A stretch of 64,000 nucleotides of DNA from Symbiobacteriaceae bacterium (lineage in GTDB: Bacteria > Bacillota > Sulfobacillia > Symbiobacteriales > Symbiobacteriaceae). The stretch is taken from NCBI GenBank assembly GCA_029239785.1, contig JARBUG010000018.1:1-64000 (forward strand). Direction: 5' to 3'. Both the position numbers and the translations under genes were made by a program. Each line of letters begins with the position of its first letter. Position 1 is the first letter of the stretch. Below the pieces are notes generated by a model. It was not told where the DNA came from and made no database searches. It saw only the letters and a program-made list of their open reading frames with translations. This document shows, in pieces, positions 42,941 to 53,828 of this stretch.

Positions 42941-44149
42941 ATGCAGAGCCAGGAACTGATGGCGAAAGATAAGAGCTACATCATGTCCACCTATGGGCGG
43001 TACCCGATTGCCCTGGTGCGGGGCCAGGGCGTGAAGGCCTGGGACGCCGAGGGGAAGGAGTACCTCGACTTCCTGGGTGGCATTGCGGTCAACTTGCTGG
43101 GGCACAGCCACCCGGCCGTTGTGGCGGCCATTGCCGAGCAGGCGGGCACGTTGATTCATACGTCGAACCTGTATTACACCGAGCCGGGCGTTGAACTGGC
43201 CGCCCTGCTGGTCGAGAACGGCGGGCTTGACAAGGTCTTCTTCTGCAACAGCGGCGCTGAGGCGAACGAAGGGGCGATCAAGCTCGCCCGTAAGTACCAG
43301 TTCCGGAAGGGCCACCCCGAGAAGACCAAGGTGGTTTCGGCCACGCATTCGTTCCACGGGCGGACGCTGGGCGCCCTGACCGCCACGGCCAAGCCCGAAA
43401 TTCAGGAAGGCTTCGGCCCCCTGCCCGCCGGCTTCGCCTACGCCGAGTTTGGCGACATTGAGGCCCTCCGGGCCGCGGTGGATGACAAGACGGCGGCGGT
43501 GATTCTGGAGCCTGTGCAGGGCGAAGGTGGCATTTACGCCCTGACGCCCGAGTACCTGCAGGCGGCCCGGGCCATCTGCGATCAGGCCGGGGCGCTGCTG
43601 ATTCTGGACGAAATTCAGGCTGGCCTGGGCCGAACCGGGCACTTCTTCGCCTACCAGGGCCTGGCGGTGAAGCCAGACATCGTCACCCTGGCCAAGGGAC
43701 TTGGCGGCGGGCTGCCCATCGGGGCCATCTGCGCCACCCAGGAGGCCGCCAGCGGCTTTCAGCCCGGCGACCATGGCACAACCTTCGGCGCCAATCCAGT
43801 CTGCTGTGCGGCCGCTGTGGCGACGCTCAAGACCATTCTCTCCTCGCACCTGGTGGAGATGGCAGCCGAAATGGGCCGTTATCTCATGGACAAGCTGGAG
43901 GGCCTCAAGGCCAAGTACCCGGCCCTGGTCAAGGAAGTCCGCGGCAAGGGGCTGATGATCGGCATCGAGCTGTCGCAGCCCGGGGCCCCGGTGCTGGCGA
44001 AGTGCCACGAACTGGGCCTGCTGGCCAACGTAACGGCGGGTACGGTGCTCCGCCTTCTGCCGCCCTATGTCATCACCGCCAAAGATGTCGATGCGGCGGT
44101 CGCGATCATCGATCAGGCGTTGGCCTCGGCAGTGAACGCAAAAGCATAA
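42941..44149 (+). CDS. argD: Acetylornithine aminotransferase
   Basis: A 402-residue class III PLP aminotransferase converting N-acetylglutamate semialdehyde to N-acetylornithine. The cofactor-binding block ILDEIQAGLGRTG and the catalytic Lys near residue 252 in TLAKGLGGGLPIGA are intact, as is CNSGAEANEGAIKLAR and GTTFGANPVCCAA. ATG 42941 follows AGAGGGGAG. It is the last gene of the argBD unit, ended by a strong terminator shared with the convergent chemoreceptor. Confidence 0.95.
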   Translation: MQSQELMAKDKSYIMSTYGRYPIALVRGQGVKAWDAEGKEYLDFLGGIAVNLLGHSHPAVVAAIAEQAGTLIHTSNLYYTEPGVELAALLVENGGLDKVFFCNSGAEANEGAIKLARKYQFRKGHPEKTKVVSATHSFHGRTLGALTATAKPEIQEGFGPLPAGFAYAEFGDIEALRAAVDDKTAAVILEPVQGEGGIYALTPEYLQAARAICDQAGALLILDEIQAGLGRTGHFFAYQGLAVKPDIVTLAKGLGGGLPIGAICATQEAASGFQPGDHGTTFGANPVCCAAAVATLKTILSSHLVEMAAEMGRYLMDKLEGLKAKYPALVKEVRGKGLMIGIELSQPGAPVLAKCHELGLLANVTAGTVLRLLPPYVITAKDVDAAVAIIDQALASAVNAKA

Positions 44150-44152
44150 GCG

Positions 44153-44195
44153 AACGGCCCTGTCCATCGCCATGGACAGGGCCGTTGCCTTTTTT
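44153..44195 (+). terminator. Intrinsic terminator after argD
   Basis: AACGGCCCTGTCCAT pairs with ATGGACAGGGCCGTT around CGCC, then GCC and TTTTTT. Confidence 0.9.
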
Positions 44196-46002
44196 ACAGG
44201 GTGAACCTTGCAGCTTCCTTCTGCAGCACACGGGCAACCTGCTCAAGGTCCCGGGCCGAACGGGCCACCTCATTGACCGAAGCGGTCACCGACTCGATTG
44301 ATGCGGACACCTCTTCTGTCGTTGCGGCGCCATCATGGGCGACGCTGGCGATGCGATGGACGGACGCACTCACCTGCTCGGTACCTGCCGACAACTCTTC
44401 GGTGGCGGCGGTATTCTCTTCCGTCACCGCTGCCAGGGAACTGAATGCGTCTACCACTCCCTGGGTGCGCTTCTGCGCCTGGTCGGTCAGGGTTGAAATC
44501 GCATGCATCTCCCATGCGGTCACCTGGGCCACTTCCAGAATCTGCGTGAGCACCGTGCCAGTATCAGCGACGAGCTTGCTGCCCTGGTCCACTTCCAGCT
44601 TGCCCGACTCCATGGCGGCCACCGCCCGGGCCGTCTGATTCTGAATACGGGCAATCAGGTCGGTAATGGTCCGGGCCGAGGCTGCTGAGCGGTCGGCCAG
44701 CTTTCTGACTTCATCTGCAACCACGGCGAAGCCCCTGCCATGTTCCCCTGCCCGGGCGGCCTCAATGGCCGCATTCAGCGCCAGCATGCTGGTCTGGTCT
44801 GCAATGCCGGAAATGGTCTCCGTTATCTCCGTGATCTGGGCGGAGAGCTTGGAGAGCCCGGCCAGTTCATGGGAGGCTTCGCCCACGCTGTGACGGATGC
44901 GATCCATACCGGCGATGGTGCCGCTCACAACACCAGTGCCCTGTTCGGCACTCTCGGCGGAATGCCGGGCAGCTTCGGCCAGGGTGGCTGCCTTGGCTGC
45001 CATGTTATCCATATCGGTCGCGGCCAGATCGAGCAGTTCAGAGGCCCGCTGTACTTCTGTGGAGGAATCGACGGCACCTGAAGCAATCTGGCTGATGTTC
45101 TGTGCGAACTCATGCATGGTACGGCCAACTTCGTCGGCGCTCCGGGCCTGTTCGGCGGCGCCATGTGCGACGTGGCTGGCGCCCTGCGAGGCGTCGGCGG
45201 CGGCTCTTGAAACCGAGGCGGAGGAGACGGCCATGGCGGCCGTAGCCCCCAGAATCGCCTCGGCGCCCTCCGTCACCCGCCCGGCAATGCTCCGCAGCCC
45301 GCCCACCATTTGCGAGAGGTCACGGGCCATTTCGCCGAACTCATCCTTCCGCTTCATCATGGCCTTGAGGTCGCTGTGGGTGGTAAGGTCGCCGCCGGCC
45401 ACACGGCGGAGCGCAACCTGGAAGCGCTTGACAAAGGCTGTCAGTGTGCTGGCGAGAATCACCGCCAGTACCACAACGACCAGAATCACGGCGACGCCGA
45501 TCAGAACCAACTGCCATATCACGGTGCGGAGCACGGCAATTTTCTGGCGGGGCTTGGACTCACCCGCATTTTGCCAGTCGTAGGTGATCGTGCCGTTGAA
45601 GTTCACCGCTCTAGCCTTTTCCAGGAAGGCTTTGCCCTGTTCGGAGGATGCGAGTTTCGTGCTGGTATCGCTAATTTTGGGGTGGAACAGATAGCTGCCA
45701 TCGTTGGTCCAGGCGGTGGCGTAACCCGTCATGCCGTTTTCCAGGAAGTAGTCGTCCATGATGGAGCGGAGAATGGGGCCCGCCAGCGATGCAAACTGTG
45801 CCTGTGAGGCGCTTTGACCTGCGGTAGCGTTGACGGCTGCAGCCAGTTGGTCGGCCATGTACTCCATGTCTCGGGTGGCCAGACCGAGAAATGCCTCGCG
45901 CGATGCCCTCAGACTGAGCCCTACCGTCAGGACACTGGATGCGGCTACGATTAACACGATTGCGACTGTCAGGTACACCCGAAGAGAGTAGAGTTTCCGC
46001 AC
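44194..46002 (-). CDS. Methyl-accepting chemotaxis protein with shortened sensor domain
   Basis: A 602-residue chemoreceptor: membrane helix 1 at residues ~7-30, an extracellular part to ~residue 155, helix 2 ([23 protein letters not shown]), a HAMP-like linker, then the signalling coiled coil with the conserved hairpin tip [36 protein letters not shown]. The extracellular part keeps [30 protein letters not shown] and TITYDWQN, but jumps directly from AVLRT into helix 2; its neighbour has ~30 more residues there. GTG 46002 follows GGAGGTTT. Confidence 0.92.
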   Translation of the reverse strand: MRKLYSLRVYLTVAIVLIVAASSVLTVGLSLRASREAFLGLATRDMEYMADQLAAAVNATAGQSASQAQFASLAGPILRSIMDDYFLENGMTGYATAWTNDGSYLFHPKISDTSTKLASSEQGKAFLEKARAVNFNGTITYDWQNAGESKPRQKIAVLRTVIWQLVLIGVAVILVVVVLAVILASTLTAFVKRFQVALRRVAGGDLTTHSDLKAMMKRKDEFGEMARDLSQMVGGLRSIAGRVTEGAEAILGATAAMAVSSASVSRAAADASQGASHVAHGAAEQARSADEVGRTMHEFAQNISQIASGAVDSSTEVQRASELLDLAATDMDNMAAKAATLAEAARHSAESAEQGTGVVSGTIAGMDRIRHSVGEASHELAGLSKLSAQITEITETISGIADQTSMLALNAAIEAARAGEHGRGFAVVADEVRKLADRSAASARTITDLIARIQNQTARAVAAMESGKLEVDQGSKLVADTGTVLTQILEVAQVTAWEMHAISTLTDQAQKRTQGVVDAFSSLAAVTEENTAATEELSAGTEQVSASVHRIASVAHDGAATTEEVSASIESVTASVNEVARSARDLEQVARVLQKEAARFTL

Positions 46003-46092
46003 GGTGAAACCTCCACGACAGGAAATTTAGTACGATAATATCATATGAACCCTGCAATAGTAAATCCTGTATATACGCGAATTATCATGGCC

Positions 46093-46124
46093 CAAAAAAA
46101 CGGAGGAGGGACGATTGTCCCTCC
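46093..46124 (-). terminator. Intrinsic terminator of the upstream chemoreceptor
   Basis: GGAGGGAC-GATT-GTCCCTCC (46105-46124) with a downstream T7 run on the minus strand (A7 at about 46094-46100). It separates the two chemoreceptor genes. Confidence 0.85.
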
Positions 46125-46129
46125 CCTTC

Positions 46130-48016
46130 TTATAGGTGAAATCGACTAACTTGTTCCTGCAAGCCTCGTGCGACCTGCTCCAACTCCCTGGCTGCCCGGG
46201 CCACGTCTCTGGCCGACCCGGTCAGCGAATCCATCGCAAATGAGACTTCTTCGGTTGCGGCTGCGGTTTCCTGTGCCACGCTGGCCATCTGCTGAATCGC
46301 GGCTGTCACCTGTTCGGTGCCGGCGGCCAGCTCTTCCGTGGCGGCAGTATTCTCTTCCGTAACGGCTGCGACAGCGTTGAAGGCGCTCACCACGCCCCGG
46401 GTCTTGTGGCGGACATCCTCGGTCAGGGCGGTAATGCCCGCCACTTCCCCGGCTGTGGCCTGGGCCAGTTCTCGGATTTGGGCGAGCACCTCGCCTGCGT
46501 TGGCGACCAGGGCGTTGCCCTGATCGACCTCGGCTGTGCCAGTATCCATAGCCTTCACGGCCCGGGCCGTCTGCTGCTGGATTCGCCCCACCAGGTCGGT
46601 AATATGCCGGGCCGATGTCGCCGAGCGGTCGGCGAGCCGGCGTACCTCCTCCGCCACCACTGCAAATCCCCTGCCCTGCTCGCCGGCCCGGGCCGCTTCA
46701 ATCGCAGCGTTCAGGGCCAGCAGGCTGGTCTGGTCGGCGATTTCGGATATCGCCTGGGTGATTTCCGTGATCTGTGTGGATAGCTGGGAGAGCCCGCGAA
46801 TCTCACCAGCGGCCTCGCCCACACGTTGCCGAATCCGCTCCATGCCGCCGATGGTGTTTGTGACGACCGCGGCGCCGTGGCGGGCGCTGTCGGCCGAGTT
46901 TCCGGCGGCCTGCGCCACGGTGGCTGCACGGCTGGCCATGGCATCAATATCGTTGACGACGGCAGACAGCATTTCTGACGCTCGCTGCACTTCGGAGGCC
47001 GAATCCTCGGCGCCAGCCGCGATCTGGCTGATGGTCATGTGGAACTCGCCCATGGTGCGGCCCGCTTCCGCAGCGCTCAGCGCCTGGTCGGAGCTGCCTT
47101 CGGCCACCTGTCCGGCGCCCTCGGAGGCCCCGTTGGCGGCGGTCGCCACCGCATCGGACGACTCGGTCAGCGCACCAGAAGCTTCTTGAATCGCCCGGGC
47201 GCCGTCCGACACACCGCGAATGATCGTGCGCAGGCTGTCGATGGTGTTCTGGATGGAACGGGCCATCTCACCAAGTTCATCCCGCCGCCGGCCAAGGGCG
47301 GTCAGATCCTGGTGATCGGTCCGCAGATCGCCCTTGGCCAGTCGTGCCAGCACGGTCTGCAGCCGGTTCAGCGTCGCGGTGAACGACCGGGCAACCATCA
47401 GGAAGGTAATCAGAATCGACACGGCCACGATCACCGCGCCCATCATGATCAGTTGGTTCTGAACGGCCCGGAACGGGAGCAGGAGATCGTCGTTGGTGTA
47501 CGCGGTAATGGCAATGTGCCAGTCGGGCCTGGCGGCCAACGGGCGCAGTACGGCAAACTTGGCCCGGGGGGCCTTCTCGCCGGGGTTCTGCCAATCGTAA
47601 AAGATGGTGCCGTTGTACCCGGCTGCTTTGGCCTTCGCCAGGTAACTCTTGCCCCAGGCGGAATCGTTCATATTCCCCTGCGCCTGCCGGGGATGATAGA
47701 TGAATGGTCCATCATTGGAAATGGCCACGGCATAGCCGTTCATGCCGCTCTTCGCAAAGTACTCCTCGCCGATTCGATTCAGGACCGGACCGGCGTTGCG
47801 TACAAAGTCTGCTGCGGTGCTGCTGTTTTGGGCGATGGGGTCCACTTCGGCCGCTAGCAGATCACTTATGTACTCAAGGTCTCGTATGGAGAGGTCGAGG
47901 TAGGCCGCCCTGGTGGTGCGAATGCTGAACCAAGCTGTTAGTGAAATCGACAGAATGAGCATCAGGCCAATTGCAACAGAAATAACGGTGCGCAAGGAAT
48001 ATAGGTGTCGCTTCAT
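46130..48016 (-). CDS. Methyl-accepting chemotaxis protein (complete sensor)
   Basis: About 628 residues. Two membrane helices ([20 protein letters not shown] and [20 protein letters not shown]) flank a periplasmic single-Cache-like domain ending in [20 protein letters not shown], then HAMP and the signalling helices with the conserved [36 protein letters not shown]. The ligand is unknown. ATG 48016 follows GGAGGCGAACT; an upstream in-frame extension is not homologous. It is a paralogue of the next gene, and a terminator separates them. motAB lies 9 kb away, but no flagellar genes are linked. Confidence 0.92.
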   Translation of the reverse strand: MKRHLYSLRTVISVAIGLMLILSISLTAWFSIRTTRAAYLDLSIRDLEYISDLLAAEVDPIAQNSSTAADFVRNAGPVLNRIGEEYFAKSGMNGYAVAISNDGPFIYHPRQAQGNMNDSAWGKSYLAKAKAAGYNGTIFYDWQNPGEKAPRAKFAVLRPLAARPDWHIAITAYTNDDLLLPFRAVQNQLIMMGAVIVAVSILITFLMVARSFTATLNRLQTVLARLAKGDLRTDHQDLTALGRRRDELGEMARSIQNTIDSLRTIIRGVSDGARAIQEASGALTESSDAVATAANGASEGAGQVAEGSSDQALSAAEAGRTMGEFHMTISQIAAGAEDSASEVQRASEMLSAVVNDIDAMASRAATVAQAAGNSADSARHGAAVVTNTIGGMERIRQRVGEAAGEIRGLSQLSTQITEITQAISEIADQTSLLALNAAIEAARAGEQGRGFAVVAEEVRRLADRSATSARHITDLVGRIQQQTARAVKAMDTGTAEVDQGNALVANAGEVLAQIRELAQATAGEVAGITALTEDVRHKTRGVVSAFNAVAAVTEENTAATEELAAGTEQVTAAIQQMASVAQETAAATEEVSFAMDSLTGSARDVARAARELEQVARGLQEQVSRFHL

Positions 48017-48210
48017 AGTTCGCCTCCGGAGATTAGTACCACTAATGCCGTGAGTATACCTGGAATTCCTTACGAATCCAATACGTTCCGAGCGCGAAAT
48101 TCTTACATGGGCGCCGCGATCGGCAACTTTGTGAAGCTGTGGACAATCGCAGGACTGGCCGGGGCGCCCGGCGAAATGCAAAAAGGCACGAAAGGGAACC
48201 GGACGGGGGG
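48017..48210. other. Divergent intergenic region, no recognised feature
   Basis: It separates the minus-strand chemoreceptor and the plus-strand FRG gene. No clear promoter pair or RNA structure was found. Confidence 0.4.
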
Positions 48211-49008
48211 ATGACCGTGGTCGAATACGTGGCCCGCGATTGGAACGACCTGACCGACCAGTTGTTCAGCGACTCCTGGCAGGAGGATTTGGGCCGGTTT
48301 CGCTCTTCCCATGTATTCCGCGGCCTTCGCAACGCCGCACACGACCTGCGCCCCAGCCTTTCCCGGCCTGAGCGCAACTATATCAACGTCGAGAATCACC
48401 TGCTCCGGGCGTTCAAAAAGTACGCCCGGCAGGATGCGGTCATCGACGATTCCCTTTGGAACCTGCTGGCCGTTGCCCAGCACCACGGCCTGCCCACCCG
48501 CCTGCTTGACTGGACCTACTCCCCGTTCGTCGCCCTGCATTTCATGACGGAGAAGGAAGAGGACTTCGTCCACGACGGGCTGGTCTGGAGCGTGGATGTG
48601 GCCCGCACCAACGAGTACCTGCCGCCGCCCCTGCGGGGAATGCTGCGCAAGGAAGGCTCCATGGTCTTTACGGCCGAAATGCTGAGCCGGGCCGCCAGCA
48701 CCCTGGAGGAGTTCGAGGCGCTTTCGACCGATGAGTTTGTGGCCTTTTTTGAGCCGCCTTCGCTTGACGCCCGCATGGTCAACCAGTACGCGCTCTTTTC
48801 GCTGATGTCGTCGGCGCGGGGCTGCCTCGATTCCTGGCTGGCGGAGCGGCCGGACCTGTGTAAAAAAATCATCGTGCCGGCCCCGCTCAAGCGGGAAATC
48901 CGCGACCGGCTGGACCAGGCGAATGTGACGGAGCGGGTGCTCTTCCCGGGCCTCGACGGCCTCAGCCGCTGGGCGGCCCGTTACTACGGGCCCCGGTCCA
49001 CATCGTGA
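48211..49008 (+). CDS. FRG-domain protein
   Basis: About 265 residues with an N-terminal FRG domain: [20 protein letters not shown] near residues 33-52 and [23 protein letters not shown] near 90-110. The FRG fold (named for its Phe-Arg-Gly motif) is often found in phage-defence or toxin-like proteins of unknown activity. The C-terminal ~100 residues ([18 protein letters not shown], then [20 protein letters not shown]) are a conserved tail of the family. ATG 48211 follows the GACGGGGGG run. No partner gene is visible. Confidence 0.88.
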   Translation: MTVVEYVARDWNDLTDQLFSDSWQEDLGRFRSSHVFRGLRNAAHDLRPSLSRPERNYINVENHLLRAFKKYARQDAVIDDSLWNLLAVAQHHGLPTRLLDWTYSPFVALHFMTEKEEDFVHDGLVWSVDVARTNEYLPPPLRGMLRKEGSMVFTAEMLSRAASTLEEFEALSTDEFVAFFEPPSLDARMVNQYALFSLMSSARGCLDSWLAERPDLCKKIIVPAPLKREIRDRLDQANVTERVLFPGLDGLSRWAARYYGPRSTS

Positions 49009-49019
49009 CGCAATACGAA

Positions 49020-49058
49020 ACGCCCCCGCCAGGCCTTTATCGGGCTCGGCGGGGGCGT
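49020..49058. terminator. Bidirectional terminator
   Basis: ACGCCCCCGCC (49020-49030) pairs with GGCGGGGGCGT (49048-49058). It lies between the FRG gene and the convergent pullulanase; T-tracts are short on both sides. Confidence 0.75.
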
Positions 49059-49070
49059 CTTGCGTCTTCC

Positions 49071-51980
49071 TTACTTCTGATACAGCACCATCATGCTGAT
49101 GGCGGGAACCTTGGCTGACCCGGTCACCGAACCGGCCTCGGCAACCTTCGTGCCCTGTACCGCCACGTTCCAGGCGCCGCCCGGCAGGTTCACCGTCACA
49201 TCTTCCCGGTTCGGGTTGTAAATGACGATGATCTCCTTCCAGGCATCGCCACCGGCGTTATCCTTCAGCCGGAACGCGACCGTGTTGGCCGGCATGCCTT
49301 CTTCCAAAAAGCTGAGATGCTCGCGAATCTGCTCGGCGGTCGACAGCCGGAAGGCCGGATGTGCCTTGCGCAGCGCAATCAGACCCTTGTAGTACTCGAA
49401 GACCTGGCTGTATTGCGACTTCCGGGCCCAGTCCAACTGGTTGACCGAATCCGGGGCGTTGTAGGAGTTGTGGTTGCCGCCCTTGGTGCGCAGCATCTCC
49501 TCGCCGCCCTGAATAAAGGGCACGCCCTGGCTCGTGAAGACAATCGCCTGCGACAGCAGGTCCATCTTGATCCGGTCGGCCTCGCTGTCGGAGGCGTTGG
49601 ACTTGGCAATCTTGTCCCAGAGCGTCAGGTTGTCGTGGGACGAAGCGTAGTTAATCGACTCCACAGGCTCCTTGGTAAAGTCCTCGATCCAGTTGTCGAA
49701 GGCGATGCCGCCCACCACACCGCGCTGGATGTTCATGGTCTGGCTGCCGGCGCCGGTGGCAAAGCCCTTCGTGACGCCATCGTTATCGCCCTTGATGGCG
49801 TTGCGGATGTTGTCGTTGAAGACGGCAATGTTCAGGCCCTGCTGCTTGCCCTTGTCAATGCGCAGCCCGCCGTCGAGGGCGCTGGCGCCACCGGTCCACG
49901 GCTCGCCGTAGATGATGATCGACGGGTCGATTTCATCCAGGGCGGCCCGGACGGCCTTCATGGTCGCGACATCGTGCAGGCCCATCAGGTCGAAGCGGAA
50001 ACCGTCAACCTTGTACTCCTTCGCCCAAAGCTTGACCGAGTCCACAATGTACTTGCGCATCATCGGGCGCTCGGAAGCGGTCTCGTTGCCGGTGCCGGAG
50101 CCGTTGGAGAGCTTGCCGGTGGCATCGTAGCGGTAGTAGTAGGTCGGGGCGATGGATTCGAACGGGCTGGCGCCCATGGAGGTGTGGTTGTAGACGACGT
50201 CCATAACGACCCGCAGGCCGTTGGCGTGGAGCCCCTGGACCATCTGCTTGAACTCCTTGATGCGGGTGACGCCGTTGGGGTCGGTGGCGTAGCTGCCCTC
50301 GGGCACGTTGAAGTTCTTCGGATCGTAGCCCCAGTTGAACTGGTCGTTCCGCTTCTCATCGACCGAGGCATAGTCGAAGGCCGGCAGCAGGTGGACGTGG
50401 GTGATGCCGAGCTCCTTCAGGTGGTCGACGCCGGTCTTGACGCCGTTCGGCCCGATGGTGCCGGTCTCGGTAAAGGCCAGGAACTTGCCCTTGTTCTTGA
50501 TGCCCGAGGTGGCGTGGGTCGACATGTCACGCACATGAATTTCGTAGAGGACGGCATCGGTCGCCTTCGTGCTGAAGTTCGGCCGCTGGTGGGCTTCGAA
50601 GCCCGCCGGGTTGGTTTCACCCCAGTCGACGACCAGCGCCTTGTTACCGTTGACGCCGGCGCCCACGGCATAGGGGTCCATCACCTCAAGCTTCTGGCCG
50701 CCGGTTTCGAGCTGGAAGGTGTAGTACTTGCCCCTCAAGTCGCCATCGACGCTGCCGACCCACGTGCCGCCCTGGTCGGCCTTCAGCGGGTAGGCCTTGG
50801 CCTGGCTGGCCGCGTCCTCGGGGCCAGCGTATACCAGCACGCTGGCGCTGCCCACGGTGGGCGCCCAGAGCCGGAAATTCGTGGCGCTCGGCGTGTAGGT
50901 GTGGCCGAGGTCATTGCCGTTGTAGACGAAGGCCGCATCGTTCAGCACGCCTCGCTTGAGGATGCCGGCGCCCTTCATGCTCTTGTGCTCCAGGGTATAC
51001 TCGGCTTTGATGTCGGCGTCTTCAGCGAGGGTGATCAGCACTTCGGTCGTGCCCTTGCCCGTGGCGGTACCCTGCACCAACTGGATGTTGGACGACGGGT
51101 ACCATTCCTGACCGCTGCCGTTGTCCTTGGTGAACTTGAACTCGGCGCCGCTGCCCGGCACCTGGCCCTGGCCGCTGCCGACCGGGACGTTCAGCTCGTA
51201 GCGCTTGGCCGTGGCGTTGTAGGTCATTTTCCATTCGGGCGACGGCTTGAACGAGCCGCCCGAGGTGCCCGACCAGGCGTTAAATGCGCCCGAAATGTAG
51301 ATGGTGCTGTCGCCGGCGTCGTTCTTGGCGAGGCCCAGGCGCCCGGGCTCCAGCACGAAGCGGACCTGCTTGCCGGTGTCGATGAACTCGTAGCCAATCA
51401 GCCCGACCTCGGAGATGCGGGCGTCCTTTACGTTGTCGATTTTCCGGGCGGGGGTCAGCGTAAAGCCCTCGGTGCCGCCCGTCAGCTCAAGGGAATGGCT
51501 GAGCGAGGCGACAATCGTCCGCCGGCTGTCCATGTATGCGGTGCGGACCTTGGGGGCGGTGGAGACCTTGGCCTTGTCGGTTTCGAACTGCTCTTCGCCC
51601 TCAACGACCCAGATTTCGGCCTTGCCGTTCTGCACGTCGATGTAGCGGTCCTTACCCACGTCCTTGGCCGTCCAGCTGTCGCCGCCCTTGCGGACGATGA
51701 AGCCGACTTTGTCATGTTGCTCCGTGTAAGTAATAGTTGCTACCATGCCGAAATCGTCCTTTTCGGTGAATTTGTAGCCTGCGCCGTCCTTGCCGTTCGG
51801 CCAGACCCACAGATCCCACGGTTCATAGGCGCCGTCGTAGCGATAGTAGTGGATGGTAATGGTGGTACCGTTTGCAGCCTCGGGAGCGGGAGCCCCGGTC
51901 TTGTCGGTCTTTTTCGTGCATGCGTTGAGGATGCTGACCAGCATCAGCAGAGTCATGAGGATAGAGAGGGTTCTGCGCAT
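49071..51980 (-). CDS. pulA: Type I pullulanase, lipoprotein
   Basis: About 969 residues. A lipoprotein signal peptide with lipobox LNAC (Cys21) anchors the enzyme outside the cell. Next is a CBM41-type domain ([20 protein letters not shown]), a starch-binding beta region ([14 protein letters not shown]), a CBM48-like domain ([19 protein letters not shown], ~residue 370), then the GH13 catalytic domain. The pullulanase signature YEIHVRD and MDVVYNHT precede [12 protein letters not shown] with the nucleophile near residue 660, the acid YGEPW near 692 and SSHDN near 780. It cleaves alpha-1,6 branches. ATG 51980 follows AGGAGG. Confidence 0.95.
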   Translation of the reverse strand: MRRTLSILMTLLMLVSILNACTKKTDKTGAPAPEAANGTTITIHYYRYDGAYEPWDLWVWPNGKDGAGYKFTEKDDFGMVATITYTEQHDKVGFIVRKGGDSWTAKDVGKDRYIDVQNGKAEIWVVEGEEQFETDKAKVSTAPKVRTAYMDSRRTIVASLSHSLELTGGTEGFTLTPARKIDNVKDARISEVGLIGYEFIDTGKQVRFVLEPGRLGLAKNDAGDSTIYISGAFNAWSGTSGGSFKPSPEWKMTYNATAKRYELNVPVGSGQGQVPGSGAEFKFTKDNGSGQEWYPSSNIQLVQGTATGKGTTEVLITLAEDADIKAEYTLEHKSMKGAGILKRGVLNDAAFVYNGNDLGHTYTPSATNFRLWAPTVGSASVLVYAGPEDAASQAKAYPLKADQGGTWVGSVDGDLRGKYYTFQLETGGQKLEVMDPYAVGAGVNGNKALVVDWGETNPAGFEAHQRPNFSTKATDAVLYEIHVRDMSTHATSGIKNKGKFLAFTETGTIGPNGVKTGVDHLKELGITHVHLLPAFDYASVDEKRNDQFNWGYDPKNFNVPEGSYATDPNGVTRIKEFKQMVQGLHANGLRVVMDVVYNHTSMGASPFESIAPTYYYRYDATGKLSNGSGTGNETASERPMMRKYIVDSVKLWAKEYKVDGFRFDLMGLHDVATMKAVRAALDEIDPSIIIYGEPWTGGASALDGGLRIDKGKQQGLNIAVFNDNIRNAIKGDNDGVTKGFATGAGSQTMNIQRGVVGGIAFDNWIEDFTKEPVESINYASSHDNLTLWDKIAKSNASDSEADRIKMDLLSQAIVFTSQGVPFIQGGEEMLRTKGGNHNSYNAPDSVNQLDWARKSQYSQVFEYYKGLIALRKAHPAFRLSTAEQIREHLSFLEEGMPANTVAFRLKDNAGGDAWKEIIVIYNPNREDVTVNLPGGAWNVAVQGTKVAEAGSVTGSAKVPAISMMVLYQK

Positions 51981-52026
51981 GGATAATCCTCCTGTGTCGC
52001 GGGTACCACTGGTTGAGGTGGCAAGT

Positions 52027-52046
52027 TTGTGCAATCGTTTGCACAA
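52027..52046. promoter_or_regulatory. LacI/GalR-family operator upstream of pulA
   Basis: TTGTGCAATCGTTTGCACAA: 8-base arms and central GCAATCGTTTGC with the CG core typical of LacI/GalR operators (such as MalR). It lies 47 bases before the pulA start and downstream of the -10 at 52110-52115, a roadblock position. The controlling protein is not in the window. Confidence 0.75.
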
Positions 52047-52109
52047 CAATCGGTAGAATTCGGCGACGTGATGGAGATTCCCTGCACCCCTCGATAGTCG
52101 TACTTCTGA

Positions 52110-52115
52110 AGTATA
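52110..52115 (-). promoter_or_regulatory. Putative -10 of pulA
   Basis: On the minus strand TATACT (52110-52115) lies 130 bases upstream of the start. The -35 region is poor, so activation may be needed. Confidence 0.4.
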
Positions 52116-52164
52116 GCATGGGGTAACGGCTCGTTTGCGACCGAACATTATTTGCTTAGAAAGG

Positions 52165-52206
52165 AAAAACCCGGCCGGGTCAAGTCTATGACCACAACCG
52201 GGGTTG
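52165..52206 (-). terminator. Intrinsic terminator of the beta-propeller lipoprotein gene
   Basis: AACCCCGG and CCGGGTT form the outer stem on the minus strand (52199-52206 with about 52169-52174), followed by TTTTTC. It ends the upstream gene before the pulA promoter. Confidence 0.75.
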
Positions 52207-52216
52207 GCAAAGCAAG

Positions 52217-53722
52217 TCAGGGCGCTGTGCTGACCACGAAAACATAGGTTGAAGGCGGGTCTGACGCGTGGAGGGAGCTTAGGTTGACCGAATAGGCGAG
52301 ATGGCTGCCGGTCGGACTGAGGGATACCCAACTGACAAAGACTCCTCGGGCCAGCTCGCTTAACTGCTTGCCCTGCCGGTCGTGCAATGTGAGGGTTTGG
52401 GGCATGGTGTTGCTGACAACTGCCAGGCGATCGTTGTCAATCCACACGGCATGGCCGGGGAGGGGGATGGGCATACCTTCTCCTGCGACGGAGGTCATGT
52501 AGTACTCCGCCGGGGCGGCCGCGTTCCAGTGGACGCCGTACACCAGGGCCTTCCCGTCGGGCGCCCAGGAGTCCAGCAGAAGGGTCGTCCGACCAGCGCC
52601 GGAATCGCTCCCCGGTGGGTAGTTGCCCGGCGCCGCCACCTCGGTGATGGTGCCGGTTTTCACATCAGCCACGCAAACGCGCTGATCGGACAGTACCGCC
52701 ACGTCCGAAATGTTTGCTTCAAACTGCAGGTCACCGCACAACGTCGCGACTTTGGTGTTGTCCGGGGACCACATCAGTTCGTCGCCGCCCAGCAGCCTTC
52801 CCTCCAGGGCGAAGTAGCGGGCCGTGCCCGAGGCCAGGTCCAGCACACCCAAGCGGGGCGCCAGCTGCGGCTCGGCCCACGCCTCGGGATGCTTGGGGTA
52901 GACCGTGTCCATGGGTACAGACAGGTAGGCTATCTGACGGGAGTCAGGTGACCAGGAAGCCCAAAAGCTGTAGTAACCGGGCTCGTGCCAGGTGCTCAGG
53001 CGCCGGGCGTTCTGGTCCAGCAAGTAGAACCCCGGCACAGGGTCTGTGCGCTTGGTCTGCACCAGGTACCGGGTGCCGTCGGGGGACCAGGCATCCCACA
53101 CATTGCTGCCATAAATACCAGGGGCTTCGACCTGGTGGGACTCACCGGTTCGCAGGTCCACAAACCAGCCGGCCTCGCCCTTGGGGTAGCTGACAACGCG
53201 AGTCCGGTCCGGGCTGACCTGCCACTGCGATCCGTCTGCGATCTTCACGGCGTCGCCGCCCGACGGCTTGAGCCAGTGCCCCGGCGCCAGACCGCTGAAA
53301 ACCACGGCTAATCCGTCGAGCACCGGCTCGTTGATGTAAAAGGCCTGGCTGCTTGGAATGACGTTCAGCGCCTGCGGCAGGCCGTCCTTCAAATGGAGCA
53401 CACTCAGTGACTCTTCCGCCATGCCCCGGAACACCCCGTATACCCGACCTTCATCAACCCATTGGAGGTTCCCGACAGACTTGTACGGGCCTACTCGGAA
53501 GCCACCCGGAATTGCTCTGCGCTGCACGGGGGCTGCTTCGGCGCCGGATGTAGGAGCCGGGAGCGGGACCACGGGGGGAGAGGGAGGTTCGACCGGTGCC
53601 GTGGGAGCGCCCGGCGACGTGGCGGGAGGCGGCGGCGGGGAAGCGGGCGTCGGGGCCGGATTTCGGGCACATCCCGCCGTCAGCAGGACCGTGCAGACCG
53701 CCAGTCCGGTGATTCGTCTCAT
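52217..53722 (-). CDS. TolB/WD40-like beta-propeller lipoprotein
   Basis: A 501-residue exported lipoprotein. The lipobox LLTAGC ends the signal peptide (Cys18), then a Pro-rich linker (PTPASPPPPPATS) and a domain of PD40-like repeats: SPDRTRVVSYPKGE, WSPDGTRYLVQT, WSPDSRQIAYLS, WSPDNTKVATLCG, APDGKALVYGVHW, SPTGSHLAYSV. This forms a beta-propeller of roughly six to eight blades. It lies upstream of pulA in the same orientation but a terminator separates them. Function is unknown; binding or sensor roles are possible. Confidence 0.85.
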   Translation of the reverse strand: MRRITGLAVCTVLLTAGCARNPAPTPASPPPPPATSPGAPTAPVEPPSPPVVPLPAPTSGAEAAPVQRRAIPGGFRVGPYKSVGNLQWVDEGRVYGVFRGMAEESLSVLHLKDGLPQALNVIPSSQAFYINEPVLDGLAVVFSGLAPGHWLKPSGGDAVKIADGSQWQVSPDRTRVVSYPKGEAGWFVDLRTGESHQVEAPGIYGSNVWDAWSPDGTRYLVQTKRTDPVPGFYLLDQNARRLSTWHEPGYYSFWASWSPDSRQIAYLSVPMDTVYPKHPEAWAEPQLAPRLGVLDLASGTARYFALEGRLLGGDELMWSPDNTKVATLCGDLQFEANISDVAVLSDQRVCVADVKTGTITEVAAPGNYPPGSDSGAGRTTLLLDSWAPDGKALVYGVHWNAAAPAEYYMTSVAGEGMPIPLPGHAVWIDNDRLAVVSNTMPQTLTLHDRQGKQLSELARGVFVSWVSLSPTGSHLAYSVNLSSLHASDPPSTYVFVVSTAP

Positions 53723-53774
53723 GAAGCGGTCACCTCCTGACCCTCTGACGCTTTCCGCAGTTCTTCAGTTTCCC

Positions 53775-53812
53775 CAACAAAACGACCCGGGGCGAAAACA
53801 CGCCCCGGGTCG
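53775..53812 (-). terminator. Intrinsic terminator of the flotillin gene
   Basis: CGACCCGGGGCG and CGCCCCGGGTCG form a 12-bp stem with loop AAAACA; on the minus strand TTTTGTT follows. Confidence 0.9.
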
Positions 53813-53828
53813 CATCGCAAGAACGGAG

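Noticed and set aside
49317-51986. An 889-codon open frame on the plus strand opposite pulA
   Set aside because: It is a shadow of pulA in high-GC DNA; its translation has no domain, while the minus strand has complete pullulanase motifs.
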